The position numbers and the translations under genes are program-made. Below are positions 1 through 13,100 of a DNA stretch of 64,000 bases, piece after piece. The stretch is from Piromyces finnis (taxonomy: Eukaryota; Neocallimastigomycota; Neocallimastigomycetes; Neocallimastigales; Neocallimastigaceae), in the NCBI GenBank assembly GCA_002104945.1, contig MCFH01000028.1:186001-250000 (forward strand), given 5' to 3'. Within the stretch, counting starts at the first letter, position 1. Every line of letters begins with the position of its first letter. The notes under the pieces are model-generated. The model was not told where the DNA came from and did no database searches. It saw nothing but the letters and a program-made list of their open reading frames with translations.

Positions 1-699
1 ATCTTTTGAACGTTTGAAACGCATATTAACTTCATTTTGATTTTCATATATCATTAATAAATTAGATCTGATTTCCTCCATTGCTTCAGTTGTATATGAT
101 AAAGTACCCAAGTGAATTTGTTTTAATTCCATTTCTGTAAAATATATTGAATAATTACAACATTAAATAATTAATTTATATATTAATTAGGAATAATTAA
201 TTAAATAATTTCTCGATTAAAAATATAAATTACCATTTTTTGTTAAAGTTCCTGTTTTATCTGATAAAATATATTCTACTCTTCCTAATTCTTCAGGAAT
301 TGTACTGGTACGAACTATAGTTTCTGGAATATTTTTATCATGCATAATATCATATGAATAATAAGTTTTTCCTAAATCGAGATTAACACGTAAACTATAT
401 TAAATAAAATTTTAAATACAAAAATTATAACAATTAAATATATATAAATAAATATAAATAAATTGGTCATTTAATATATATATGGATATAAATGTATAAA
501 TAATTAAAAAAAATTACCTAATGGGAATAATTGATGAAAGAATAATTAAGAATCTTAACAAAGAAATATACCATATTCCTCTAAAATTATTTATTGCAAT
601 TAATGCTAATGCTAATGAAAATGTTACTATACATAAAATCTATTATTTAATAATAGTATAAATATACATATATGATTTAAAATTTAATATCAAGGGAAA

Positions 700-747
<48 letters not shown>

Positions 748-2413
748 TTTACCTTTGCTAAACGATTAATTTCCCAATCAATCTTTCCAACTTTTGTTTT
801 AGGAAAATTAGTATTCATAACTGAACGAGTATCTCTACCTGTATATATAACCAATCCTATCGCTGTTCCTGAAGCCAATACAGTATTTGCCCATATTGTA
901 TTTTCAACATTTAGTGGTGTACTAACACTATCACTCTATATTTATATTAATTATTTAGATATATGAAATATTTTTTTTTATATATATTATTCTAATATTG
1001 ATATTTACATCAGATGCAAATGAGGTAAATGTTCCAATAAATTTGTATATATCTTTATGTGGATCTTCAGCTAAATATTATAAATGATGTTTAATACATA
1101 TATTATAATATATTATATTACTTAATATTAAATATCATCAATCTATTACCATAAACTGATGCTTGATAGTCACATAATTGACTATCAAATTCTAATTGCT
1201 GGGTGGTTGATAAAGCTGTTCTTAATTTCCAATCAGTCTCCCCATCTAATTGATCAGTTCTAATAAAACATTCTCCATTAACATTTGATGTTCTAAGTAA
1301 TAATAGATCTGCTGGAACCTTTAATTAAAAACATTAATTAATATTGGGTATAATAGTATTCTGATATATTACTCATTTATATTTTCTATTTACTTACTCT
1401 TTGATTTTCATGAATTCTTACTAAATGACCAACTTTAATTTTACTACTTGGAATATGTTTGAAACCATCTTCAGTTAATATTTCATATTTTTGTGAATTT
1501 TCTTCCTGTTAATAGCGCGTTTAATTATTAGACTGTTGTTTTTAAAATATTACATTTATATAAATATTTACATTATCTCTTTTTTTTCTTAGTAAATCAT
1601 CATATGCTTCTTTACTAATTGTAACTGATAAGATAAATACAAGTGGACCAATATAAGTAACCAAGTACCCTATATTGATATTATAGTGAATGAGTTAAAA
1701 AAAACCACATTTCCATATCATAAAAGATAATTATTAATAGGCTATTAATATTTACCAATTTTTAATGCTGGAATAAATTGCGATATCGCAACTAATAAGA
1801 AATATAGATTTAAGAAAAATTTAAACTATTCATATATGGATTATATGGATTATTTATATCAAAGATATAAATGTCAAATTAATTTTATTTATAATAAATT
1901 TATATAATTAATTATTAAAATATTAAATAATTCATACTTGTTCATAAAGAACTACAGGTAAAAATGTAATTATATTATATTTTTGATTTCTTATAACATT
2001 TTGTGCATATCTTGTTCGATTTTTCTTCCCTATAAATACATAATTATAATTTAATTATAAAAAATTTAGAAGGAATTTAAATAATTTTTATGTTTGTTAC
2101 CTATTAAAATAGTTCTTCCTTTATTTGATTTAATACTGTCTCTTCTTGAATCTTTTGAAATTTTTATTGAATTCAAACCAATTGTTTCCTAATGAAATAA
2201 AATTTATAACAACAAAACAATAATATTTATAATTTTAAAATATATATAAATATATATATTTTTATTTATTTATTTATTTTATTTTATTTTATTTTATTTT
2301 AAAATTAAATATTTTTAAATATTATTTACTTGTTCTTCTTCATTGTAACTGTCTTCATTGTCTGAATTGACGACAGAAATTAATGGTATATTATCATTGT
2401 AACTATCATTCAT
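1..2413 (-). CDS. NEO1: NEO1/ATP9-class phospholipid flippase (P4-ATPase), 5' part
   Basis: Partial gene that runs off the left edge. I read exons at 2330-2413, 2101-2188, 1938-2029, 1756-1825, 1572-1669, 1398-1505, 1150-1318, 1009-1070, 753-935, 518-639, 234-394 and 1-134, all with GT..AG introns and matching phase. The product shows [17 protein letters not shown] just before the first membrane helix, then [24 protein letters not shown] (here split: [11 protein letters not shown], then [12 protein letters not shown]), PISLRVNLD, and the phosphorylation motif [10 protein letters not shown] followed by [23 protein letters not shown], rather than the usual DGETNLK, together with SLRVNLD and LHLGT-like text, marks the NEO1/ATP9 branch. 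These are endosome/Golgi flippases that in yeast work without a Cdc50 subunit. The ATG at 2413 opens an acidic N-terminus; no better start is visible. The nucleotide-binding and later membrane helices lie outside the window. A (TTA)n microsatellite sits in the intron at 701-741. Confidence 0.93.
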
Positions 2414-4572
2414 TTTATTTATTAATCTTTTATCTTTTTGTACTATTTAAATTTAAATTAAATACTAGTTATAAATTTGTTTATTCTTGCTTTCAATTTG
2501 CCTTCAATACTACTATTATATTTTTTATAACTATCATTTATTATTAACAAATAAAAAGTTTTTTTCTTTCCTCCCTTTTTTTATTATAAATTTAATTTTA
2601 TAATTTTGTATTTTGTTTTTTATTGTTTTATTTTATAATTTGAATTTTCTTTGTATTAAATGTCCTAATTTTGACATGAAAGTTCATTTAATCTTTTGAT
2701 TTATAAAGATTTTTTATCAATGCCTTAAATACAGATTTTTTTTTTTTTTTTATATATATATATATATGTTAATAATTTTAAAAGTAAGGAGTTGATTTTG
2801 TTATTGGTTTTGCTTTTTTTAATTGATATATATATTATTATTACTATTAGTTTTTTTAAAAATATATATATACACAAAATATACACAAAAGATTTCTTTA
2901 AAATAAAGTTTATTAAAAAAATGTAATAAAGGTATTGTTTTTGGTAAACATAATATAGATAACCTTAAAACAAAAATTTTTATAAAATAAAATTAAATGT
3001 GGCGCAATAATTTATTTATTAAAAATTAAAATAATTAAATTTTGGATTTTAAATTAATTAATAAAAAAAAATTACTTTCTATAGTAAAAATAAAGAATAA
3101 AATAATTAATTATTAATTACATGTGGCTTATAACCAATATAGTAATAAGATTTATTTTCAATTTTGATAAAATTAAAAATGTAAAAAAAAAAAGAAAATA
3201 ATAATAAAAAAAAAATACAAAATAAATTCCAATTTACAAAAAGAAAAAGTAGTATTTTTTAAATATAAAATATAATAATATTTTTTGATTTATAAAATAA
3301 TAACATTAAAATTAAAGCATACACATTAAAAACTTTTCTTACAAACATTATTTAATAATAATTTCTTGGTTTTTCAATAATTCAAAAAAAAAACTGTGTT
3401 CATTTTCTATGCATAATATAGTAAAAATATAACTTAAAAATAACTTTTTATTCACTTTACTTTTATCAATTTTTTTTGAAATACTTTTTAAATAATATAT
3501 ATTTTAAAAATTTAATATTAATTTTATTTTGAAATTAGAGAAGCTCATTTATTTATATACTACGGATTTTATATATTTTTATTTCAATGAAAAACGATTT
3601 TCTTATGGACAATATAGAATTCCTTTTTAAATTTATTAATTACTTTTTTGGTTTACTTTTATTAATAACTTATTATTTAAAATAATTTTATTATTATTAT
3701 TTTACACTCAACATTAATTTTTTAAAGAGTGAAAATTCAAAAAAACGAATAACTGTTTATTTAGAATAGTGGCTTTTATTTATATATTCATTGATTGGTT
3801 AATTTCCATATCATGTGAATTTTTGATTGATTTCTTTCTAACCAAATCATATACTCTTTTTTTTAATCTTGATTGAACAATTTATTAACAGAATTTGAAA
3901 AAGCGTATCAATTTATTAATAAAAATATTATTAAATATATAAATAATTATAAGAAAAGAAGTAATTATGAATGTTCATTTATATAAATGTTAATTTTTTA
4001 TATATAATTATTAATGATGATGAATGAAGAAATGAAAATTAAATGATAAAATAAAATATATAATAAAAAAATATAATAAATAAAAAAAGTAATAAAAATA
4101 TGACATTAATAACAAAGTCCTAATTTAAATGAAATGAAATCATAAAATATTTTAACATTACAATATTGCTTAACATCGAAAAGAAAATGGAAAAACGAGG
4201 AAAGATTAATAATGTAAATAATAAAAGTAATAAAATCAATAATATTAAAAATGTATAAAAAGAAAAAAAATTCAAAAGCGCGATAACATTACATCAATAA
4301 TTAATAATTAAAATGAATATAACGAAAATAATGAGAAAATTAAAATTTTAAATTATTTGTTAATAATTTTCAAAAAAGAAAAATTATTAATAACATTTTT
4401 ATTTTTTAAAAAAATATAATAGGAAATTTATACTTTTTAAATGATGCAAGGGCAGAATCCATTATTGAAAATGAATAAAGTAAATATAAAATAATAATTT
4501 AAGTTTTTATATTATTTGATTGAAAATATATTACACAATTTTAATTTGAAAAACGTTAATTAATTTAAATAA
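2414..4572. other. Divergent intergenic spacer, AT-rich
   Basis: This 2.2-kb stretch lies between the divergently transcribed flippase (minus) and GATA-like gene (plus), so it must hold both promoters. I see only homopolymer runs, short TA repeats and no open frame or RNA gene I can support. No specific promoter element can be assigned. Confidence 0.6.
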
Positions 4573-5777
4573 ATGTGTAAATTTAAAAAGACAAAATCTA
4601 AAAAAATAGTAGATCCAGAAGATGATGATTGGAAATGTAAAAATTGTGGTTGTCCTGCTAAACATACTCCATTAAAAAGAACAGGAAGAGATGGAAAAAA
4701 AGTAATTATCGAAATATTTAGTATTTTAAAAAAATAAAAACTTTGATATTAAATATATAATATATATAAATTAGAGTATTTGTAATGCATGCTATATTAG
4801 AGAAAGAACACAACAAGAAAGAGCAGAACGTGGAAGTGCAAGGCCTGTATTAACAACATCAGTGCCAATGACAACAGCAAATATATTATCGAATCCACAA
4901 CAAAATTATTTTTTTCCATATTGGAATCTTGCAAATTTAAGTATGGTTCAACAGCAAATGAATATGTTAACAAAACTAGGACAAATAGGAGTAGATAATC
5001 AACAATTATATGCAAATAACGCATTTGGTTTAACACAAGATGCAGTTAGTGCTGCACTTCAAGCATATCAAGCTGCTGCTGCTGCAACAGCATCAGGTCA
5101 ATTACCTGTTGATTATAATTCAAATTTAAATATGTTGGGAGCATTAGGTACATTAGGACTTACTGCAGCAGCAACAACCCAAGCAGCAAATGCAGCAAAT
5201 GTTTTATCAGGTCAAGAAATTGACCAATCAGTTCAAGATATTCAACAGTCAGAAGAACTTTCAGAAGAATTAAAAACAGATGAAGATACTAGTAAGCAAG
5301 ATTTACAACAACAAATCCAACAAATAACATCTTCAAGTATTAGCGATATAACAAAATTAGCAGCTGCTGTGGCAGATGCTGATACAATAGATAAATTAAA
5401 TAAAACAACGGCATTGTTAACAGAGAGTTTATATGATCAGCAAGCAGTAGCTGCTGCTGCTGTAGCAGCATTGGATCAAGCACAATTGAATTTGAAAAAT
5501 GATGAATTAATAAAGGTAATATTATTATATAATTAATTTTTTTTAAAGTAATTTATAAGTAAATTAATATTTAAATTATATATAGGAAAAGATTAATAAA
5601 GAAATTAAGAGTATACAAGAAGCACAATTAAGAAAAACAGAAGAAACAACCTCAAAGGTTGAGACAAAGGAAGAAAAAAAGATATTTCAAAAAAGAAAAG
5701 AAATGGATGAAGAAGAAAATTTATTAGGAGAAAAGATTAAAAAAGAGTTAAAGAGAGTTAAAGTCGATAGCAAATAA
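4573..5777 (+). CDS. Small protein with variant GATA-like zinc finger
   Basis: Three exons (4573-4701, 4775-5515, 5586-5777) join in phase to 353 residues. The finger is split by the first intron: CKNCGCPAKHTPLKR at residues about 22-36, then GKK/SICNACYIRER. The pattern is C-x2-C-x20-C-x2-C, with TPL and CNAC as in GATA fingers. However, the loop is 2-3 residues longer than the usual 17-18, and the Trp of TPLWR is Lys. The rest is Ala/Gln-rich and helical, ending in a Lys/Glu-rich tail (KRKEMDEEENLL, KKELKRVKVDSK) that could be a nuclear targeting signal. I infer a nuclear DNA-binding or regulatory protein; the target is unknown. The first intron is only 73 bp, and exon 1 would be missed by simple ORF calling because it is 43 codons long. 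Confidence 0.75.
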
Positions 5778-7022
5778 TATCTCACACAAAGGGAAAATAA
5801 AATGTATACCAAATATTTATCATCATGGGAAAAAATTCATCAATTATTTAATGTAATAATATATAATAGAGGAAATTTAAACAAAGTATATAACCGTCAT
5901 TATTTAAACGAAAACAACATAATTTATTTATTATCATAATTTATTTAACAGTATAAACGAAATCAGTTTTTATTTTATAATTTAATTCTATATATTTTAA
6001 ACGTAATTTTTTTTACACAAAGAATATTACGAATTGATGTCAATAATAAAAAAAATTCACTTTTTTTTTTTTTATTAAATTATTTATTATTGCAAGATAA
6101 AATGTCATAATCTTGTGATATACTTTTTTTTTTTTAAAAAAAAATTAACTATTTATAATTTATTTTTTCATATAAAAAAACCATAATAATATAGAATTTA
6201 TATTTCTTTATTAAATTTTTTTTTCTTACTACAATTATAGAATCTTTAACTTTTAAGAAATACCATTTTAATTTCAATATACCCCTTTATTTTTTTTTTT
6301 TTTTTTTTTTTAAATGGTATTTTAAAAAAAAAATATAATTTCGTACATTAAAAAAAAAAAAAAAAAATGAACGAATAATAATCATTAAAGAAATGAATAA
6401 AAATATTTAATTAAAAAAAAAAGAAAATAAGACCAATATTTGTTTTTTTAAAAAAAGTTAAAAAATAATGTAAAAGTTTGTAATTGTAATACAATGAACA
6501 AAAAAAAGTTGGGATGAATATATTTGTTTTTTTGTTTTTTTTTTTTTTAATTAAAATAATAACACTTAAAGTTATATTTTAATTTTATCTTGTTCAAATA
6601 TTATAAATATTAAAAATCTTTGATGTTATTCAATTATAATAATAATTGATAATTTAATGTTTAAATAGTAAAATATAAACTATTTCATCTTTATGACTGA
6701 TTATTATTATTATAATTGAAATCCTGGAATCATTAAAAGGTAAAAAAAAAGAAAGATTAATTTAATAATATTAAATTACTATTACAATAACTTAAAAAGA
6801 AGTATAATTTTCATCAAATTAAATAAATTTAAGATGATAAACATTAATTATTATAAAATATTATTAAATAATTTTATTATTATATAAAATAATATTGGTG
6901 AATAAAGTCAAAAATCAGAACTACGAAAACATAAAAATTATTTTCTATGGAATAGTTTTTATTATTATTATATTTTAATTGTTTTTATTAAACTATTTGA
7001 ACAGTACCGCCATTAAATATAA
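5778..7022. other. AT-rich spacer
   Basis: Homopolymer tracts (for example long T runs near 6290-6310 and A runs near 6350) and no open frame worth calling. It probably contains the 3' end of the GATA-like transcript. Confidence 0.6.
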
Positions 7023-8345
7023 ATGGAAGCAGATAGACAAATAAATGAACTTAAAAAATACATACTGAATAACGAAAATGAAGAACATTATTTAGGTTTA
7101 AACAAGTTGCAAACCGAGAATTTTGATTCTTTTATATATAGTATCGAAAATAATTCAGATATAAAAATTATTAAGCAGTTGATAAAATTTTGCACGGATA
7201 TTAATTTCGAGATTGAAAGGGAAAAAAATCCTTTATTTGTTTCGCTTAGAGAAAAAAAAAAAGTTTATAATTACAAACTTAATTTTGGAAAAGGGAAGAA
7301 ATATTAACTATGTTACAAAAAAAGGAAATAGCATTTTATTTTATTTATTGCAAGAAAAAAAAACTTGATTTTTCAAATTTAAAGTTTATTTTGTTAAACA
7401 ATGTGGATATAAATTTTTGAAAAAATAAAAAAAACTGATTATCAAACAATTTATTGAATGCACCGAGGAAGAATTTTTTATCAGATATACGTATTTCAGT
7501 TTATAAAAGTGATATCAACTTTGAACTTATAAGGTTTATTCTTAAAACATTACCCTATAAAAATAACCTTATTATTGATATTTTAAATGAGCGTAAACAA
7601 AATCGAGTGACAATGTCTTTTTTAAAAAAAAGCAATAGAAATAGAGAAAGGGGAAATAGAAATAATCATTAATATGTATTAACTTTTGCTTCAAAAATAG
7701 GTAATATTGAAATGGTAAAATATTTAATTGAAAATGGTATATATTTATATACAGAAAACAATAAAGGTAGAGATTCAGTTATGAATGCTTTAATTTTTAA
7801 TCATAGTGATATAGCCAAATATTCATTTAATAAAGGGAGTGAATTTTTTAAAAATAAAAATAAATGTATAACGTATTTAAATTTAGCATGTAAAATTGGT
7901 TTAATTGATATTGCGGAATATTTAATTTATAAAGGAGTATTTATTGAAGAAGAGGAAAATATTAATGATATTGAATATGATATAATATTGAAACCAAAGA
8001 TTGAATATTTAAATATATGGAGTTATAAAAAGAAAAAAATATACAAAAGTGGATGAATTACATAAGAATAATATTATTGAATTAAATGAAAAAGTTGAAA
8101 ATAATAATGATATAACGTTAGTTGAAAATTTCATATGAAATTAATCCAGGAATATTAATGAAGAAGATGAGGAATATTCAAAAGAAAAAGTTGAAAAAAA
8201 AAAAAAAGTTAATACATTATTGATGGCATGTTTTAAAGGTAATTATGAAATAGTTAATATTTTAATTGAAAGTGGTACAAATATATACGAATTCATTCAT
8301 TTTGTAGATGATATTTTAAACATTAAAACTATGGAAAGAAGGTAA
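7023..8345 (+). pseudogene. Broken ankyrin-repeat protein gene
   Basis: Pieces of ankyrin-type repeats can be followed through this span, but the frame breaks repeatedly. The ATG at 7023 opens 94 codons. The frame then shifts at an A run near 7253-7261, after which text such as GNSILFYLLQEKK continues in another frame. A second shift lies in the A run near 7355. The frame from 7454 is cut by one in-frame TAA at 7670-7672 and continues directly with repeats such as ASKIGNIEMVKYLIENG and ACKIGLIDIAEYLIYKG up to a stop at 8054-8056. A further shift leads to LLMACFKGNYEIVNILIESG near 8217-8280. The repeat style matches the large ankyrin families of gut fungi. At least two breaks sit in homopolymers, so sequencing error could explain those, but not the in-frame TAA. 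I call it a pseudogene. Confidence 0.75.
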
Positions 8346-8352
8346 TTAATTA

Positions 8353-8612
8353 ATTCATAAAAAATCTAAATCACCTTCTCAAGAGAAGTCTTCTTTCCTG
8401 TATTCTAATGTTGTGGGGCTTATGAAATTCTTTTACCTATTATTATATCCATTATAATGTGTGACTTTTACACAAGGATCGATTTATATTAAGTATCCTG
8501 AGTACATCATTAGACCAACCGAGTGTTGACATTGAATAATAGTGTTAATCCATAAGTAATGATCATTGAAGAGTGAGAGGAGTTAGAGGCCCTTTCGTAT
8601 ACTCACAATGTA
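8353..8612. mobile_element. Possible solo LTR or repeat fragment
   Basis: This ~250-bp block is less AT-rich and far less repetitive than everything around it, and lies immediately 3' of the ankyrin pseudogene. Read on the minus strand, 8607 to 8409 (199 bp) begins TGTGAGTATACG and ends CCCCACAACA, the TG..CA form of LTR termini. A perfect 14-bp palindrome (CTTCTCAAGAGAAG) lies at 8375-8388. The 5-bp flanks of the 199-bp unit do not match (TCTAA versus ATGTA), so no target-site duplication supports it. No coding remnant of a retroelement is visible. It could also be an unrelated dispersed repeat or a transferred fragment. Confidence 0.3.
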
Positions 8613-9200
8613 GTTTTCTTTTATTAATTTATATATATCGTTTAAGTGTTTATTATTATTTTTTTTAATTAAATTAAATTATTAATAAATAAAATTAAAT
8701 ATTATTCATGTCTAAAAAAAAAACCCACTTTATAAAGTAAAATTAAAAAAAAAAAAAAAAGTCAAATCATTTGATTATATATTTATTTGAAGTCATCTTG
8801 ACTCAAGCCATTAAATCAAATTTAGTTAATGCAAAATGAATCCTTTTTAAATTTATCCAATAAATAAAAAACTATTGTGGAAATAAAATAATTTTTTTTT
8901 TTTTTAAATTAATGTTACACAGCTAATGATGGACTTTTTTTATTATTATTATTATTTTTTTTAGTTTTATTTTTTGTTTTTATTTTTTGTTTTGTTTTTG
9001 AGTTTTTTTTTTTTTTTTTAAAAGATATTCTTCAAATATTAATATTAAAATAAAAAATTGAAAATGATTAAATATTGACAAAAAAAAAAAAAAAGAAAGA
9101 AAGAAAAGAAAGATTTTTCTTTCTTTATTTTTTTTTTATTTTTTCATTTTAATCTATTTTCAATTTTTTATTTTTATTTCATACTTTTGATGCTTATTTT

Positions 9201-9231
<31 letters not shown>

Positions 9232-10138
9232 TTTTTTTTTTTTATTAATATTTTACGTTTCTTTATTAATATGTTAATATAATAATAAATAGATGTTTTT
9301 TTTTTTTTAAAAAAAAATTTTAATTTCTACTTTTTTTGTTTGTTTAATTATTTTTAAAAGATGTGGTGGACGACGATTATTATTATTATTATTTTTTTTT
9401 TTATTTTATTATTATTTTTTGTTTATTATTTATTTTTATTTTTATTTTAGAAATTTTCAAAATTCAATTTTGAATACTTTTTTTTAATTTGATGATATTT
9501 GAATTTGAATTATTATTTTTTTTTTATTAGTATGTTTATTGTCTTTGAAAAAAAAAAAAAAAATTAACATTTCATTATAAATATTAGTTTTTTTTTTTTT
9601 TTTTATAAACTTTTTATTTTTAACTAGTATATATCTAATTTACTTAGTATATAAATAAATTAACTTGCTTTGTTTTTATTTTATTTTTACACTAAAAAGT
9701 TTTTTTTTTTTTTTTTGTATGCTGATTCTGTTTTTTTTTTTTTTTTTTTTTTTTCGCTAATTATTTTTTCTTTTGTGATTATATATAAAATATGAAAAAA
9801 AAAAAAATACTTAAAATAGAAAAAAAAATGAATTAGGAATAAGAATAGGATCTATAAAACGCTGTTAAAAATGATTGAATAGGAAACATATCAAATGTTA
9901 TTATTTTAAAGAGTTTATAAATTGTTATTACTATTATTAATTTACTTTTTTTTTTTCTCCTCTTTTCCAAATTAAAAAATTTAAAAAAAATATTCTATAT
10001 TTTTTAAAAAAATTTTGGTATATTTTTCTTTCTTTTTAGGAAAAAAAAAAAAAAAAAGTTAGGTAGGTAGGGCAGAAAAAATATATTTTTACTATTTTAT
10101 TATTTATAGGTTAGAAAAATAAAAAAAAGTTTTTTTTT
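8613..10138. other. Low-complexity spacer
   Basis: Dominated by T runs, A runs and (TTTA)n and (TTA)n stretches, such as (TTTA)n near 9198-9231. It is the 3' flank of the minus-strand PH-domain gene. No gene is visible. Confidence 0.6.
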
Positions 10139-13100
10139 TTATTCTTCTTTTTCAAATAATTTTAATAAATTGCGACAACCAATTAATATTTCCTTACCAA
10201 GATAATCTTTAATTTTAGTATGAATACTCAAGACATCACTGACTTGAACATGTTGTAAAAGAAAAGTATCCATTTCATTATCTTGAAGTGGTATAGTGTC
10301 TAAATTTAATTTTTGTCGAATCATTTCTAATTTCCATTGATTGATAATATCTTCCCAAAGATTAGAAAGTTTGATAAAGGAATCTAAGGCATTTTGTATG
10401 ACATTGTAACGTTTAGATAAAATAGATTTATTACTTTCACGTACATCTTCTTGAATCATCTCAATTTCATCTTGCTTACACTGTTGATATTCTAGTTCAT
10501 GAAGGTAATCAATGATCATATTTTGAACTTGAATAATATAAACTGGTATAGATTTTACACAAAATTGATAATACCAACGTGGAATAGGTGGTGGTGGGGT
10601 ATTGTCAGTGGTTTCCCCATCTTCTTCAAATGGAATACCGGAAAGACGATGGAAAATACGAAGTAATCCCATAATAATAAATTTTAAATCCTTATTCCAA
10701 GGAATACTTTGTATGAGAGGTTGCTTCAACGTGGTATCAACAGATGGAATACGTATAGATTCTGTGGTATTGGGTTGATAGGTACTAGAACGATGTTGTT
10801 TTACTGGACGATTATTCTTGGTCATCTTTATCGTTCTTATTTGTGGTTGTTCAATAGTATCAATGGTATACGTTTGACTATGAATGAAATTATCTTCAAA
10901 AGCTTTCGATGAAGAATTCTTGGTATTTGTACTTAATGAATGGGTTAACGGTACATTTCCTAAGGCGGTCATGGAAACTAAATCTTTTCTATGATACTGT
11001 TGATCGCTGGAAGTAAATGGGCTTTGTTTATTTTCGGGACCAGCACTTTTAATACCATCATTCTCCATTTCATAGATATCTTTTGTCACAGAGACAGGCG
11101 CCGAACCACTTCTTGGTCTTGGCTTTAAATGTGTTTTCATTTGTTGTTCCATTTCTAATGTTGGGGTTTGAGGTATAGCATTTATCAATGGCTTATCCTT
11201 GAGATGATCAGGTATTTTATTAGATTCTGAATGGGTAGGACTGACCTCACTGGTGGGGGATTCTATTGGCGATGAAACATTTGTAGGATGCTTTGACGTG
11301 GATACCAAAATGTCTGGATTGTTAGAAGATTTTGTTAAATTCTTTTCTTCCCCTCCAGCCGGTTTGTCACCTTCGTTTTCTTTGCCTTCTTCTTCGTCCA
11401 ATTCCCCAGTTTCTCGTAAAATGGCCATTAATTCGGAATTTTCTGCCTTGGTAACAAAAGAATAAATATCTTTATCGATAAGATAGAGTTGATCCAAGAT
11501 TCCCTTCCAATAATCATAGATGGTGTAATGGAAATGAAGTGGATCTTTTGGGAGACAACGATCAATTAAATCTGTATATTCTGTTTTTAATTGAACCGGT
11601 GTGGTTTTATTGGTATAAAGGGACATTAAATTGACATTGGTATTGGACATCGAAGAACCGGAACGACCAATACTACCACTACGATGGCTAGCATGACCAG
11701 CATGACTATTGCTACGACTACGGCTACGACTACGGCTACGTTGAAGTCCTACGACATCAGAAGATAAGTAATCCTCCTCACGAGATCTAAAGCGTCGAAG
11801 CGTAAGGTCTTCATTGACATCCTCATAACCACGGCTAAGACTAGGGTTACGGGAAAGAGAACTTTTATTATAGGAACTGACATTCAACACAGAATTTCTA
11901 TTCATATTACCGTGTATTGCGCCACCACTGATTTTGAGCAACTTGCTTAGATCAGAGGGTGGAGATGGTTTAGGCGATGCCTCTTCTGCTTCCATCATAC
12001 TAGGTTGAACTAATTCTTCTAAAATTTCCTTGGAACGGGTCAAGATGTAAAGCCAGCGATTAAATTCTCTTTCGTTGTAGCCACGAATAACGTAGAACGC
12101 ATTATCACGGGTAATAATGATAAATGTCTTTTTGTCCTTTTCTATATCACCTGTGGTATAAAACTTAAGTTCTGGTTCTATGTTTTTATAGATTTCTGAA
12201 GAACTGGAAAAAAAGGCCAGACTTGGGTGAATTAATGGTCGAACAGAGATAATATCTTTAATATTTATAATCCATTTAGGTACATAGAAATATTTGGATT
12301 TCAAATTTGGATTACTATTACCATTTTTACTTTTTCCGTCTTCCACAGCAATTAAAGGTCCAGAAAATTCTGGTCCTGGGGAAAGATTGGAATACAACTT
12401 TTTAAGCAAGAATAAATATGTTTTTCCTTCCTCAGAATTATCCGAAAAATATGGTGGATTGACCATGGTAAAAGTGGTATTTGCTGGAAGCTTTTGCTTT
12501 TTCTTTGGTGATAAGCAAGTTAAAAAGATACCGTCAAAACGAAGAATTCTTTTTTGATATTTATGACGAGAAGAGAGCTTTTCCACATAGCAGGAGTAAA
12601 CAAGGGTTTCTCTACTAATCTTTATTGAATTCTTTTTTTCAATCATTTGTTGTTCTTCCTCCCTTTTTCTTGCTGCATAAGAAAAAATATCATTTTTTGA
12701 ATTACGATCAATAAAACCTAAAGAATTTGGGGATAGCTTTGTTGTTGCCATGGCTTCATCATTATTAAATGGCTGAGGTAAAGTTTCTTGTTGAATAGTA
12801 ATGATATTTGACATAGGTGAGTTGGTTTTTGAGGTTGAGAAAAATGGATTTTTATATTGAATGGATTCTTCATTGCTGGATGAATTACTAGACGATAATG
12901 AATTTGCTTTCATGTGAGAACTTGACTGTGAACTAGATCTTGTCAAGGGTAATGTAAATGAAAGTTGTGCTTCATTACCTAATTTTCCACTATTACTACG
13001 TAGAGGTAAAGTAATACTTTTTATATTTCCATTAGCATACACAGAGCGTGAAGATCCAGAATTTCCATTTCCAAGACTTCTTATAGTACCATTCTTTTCC

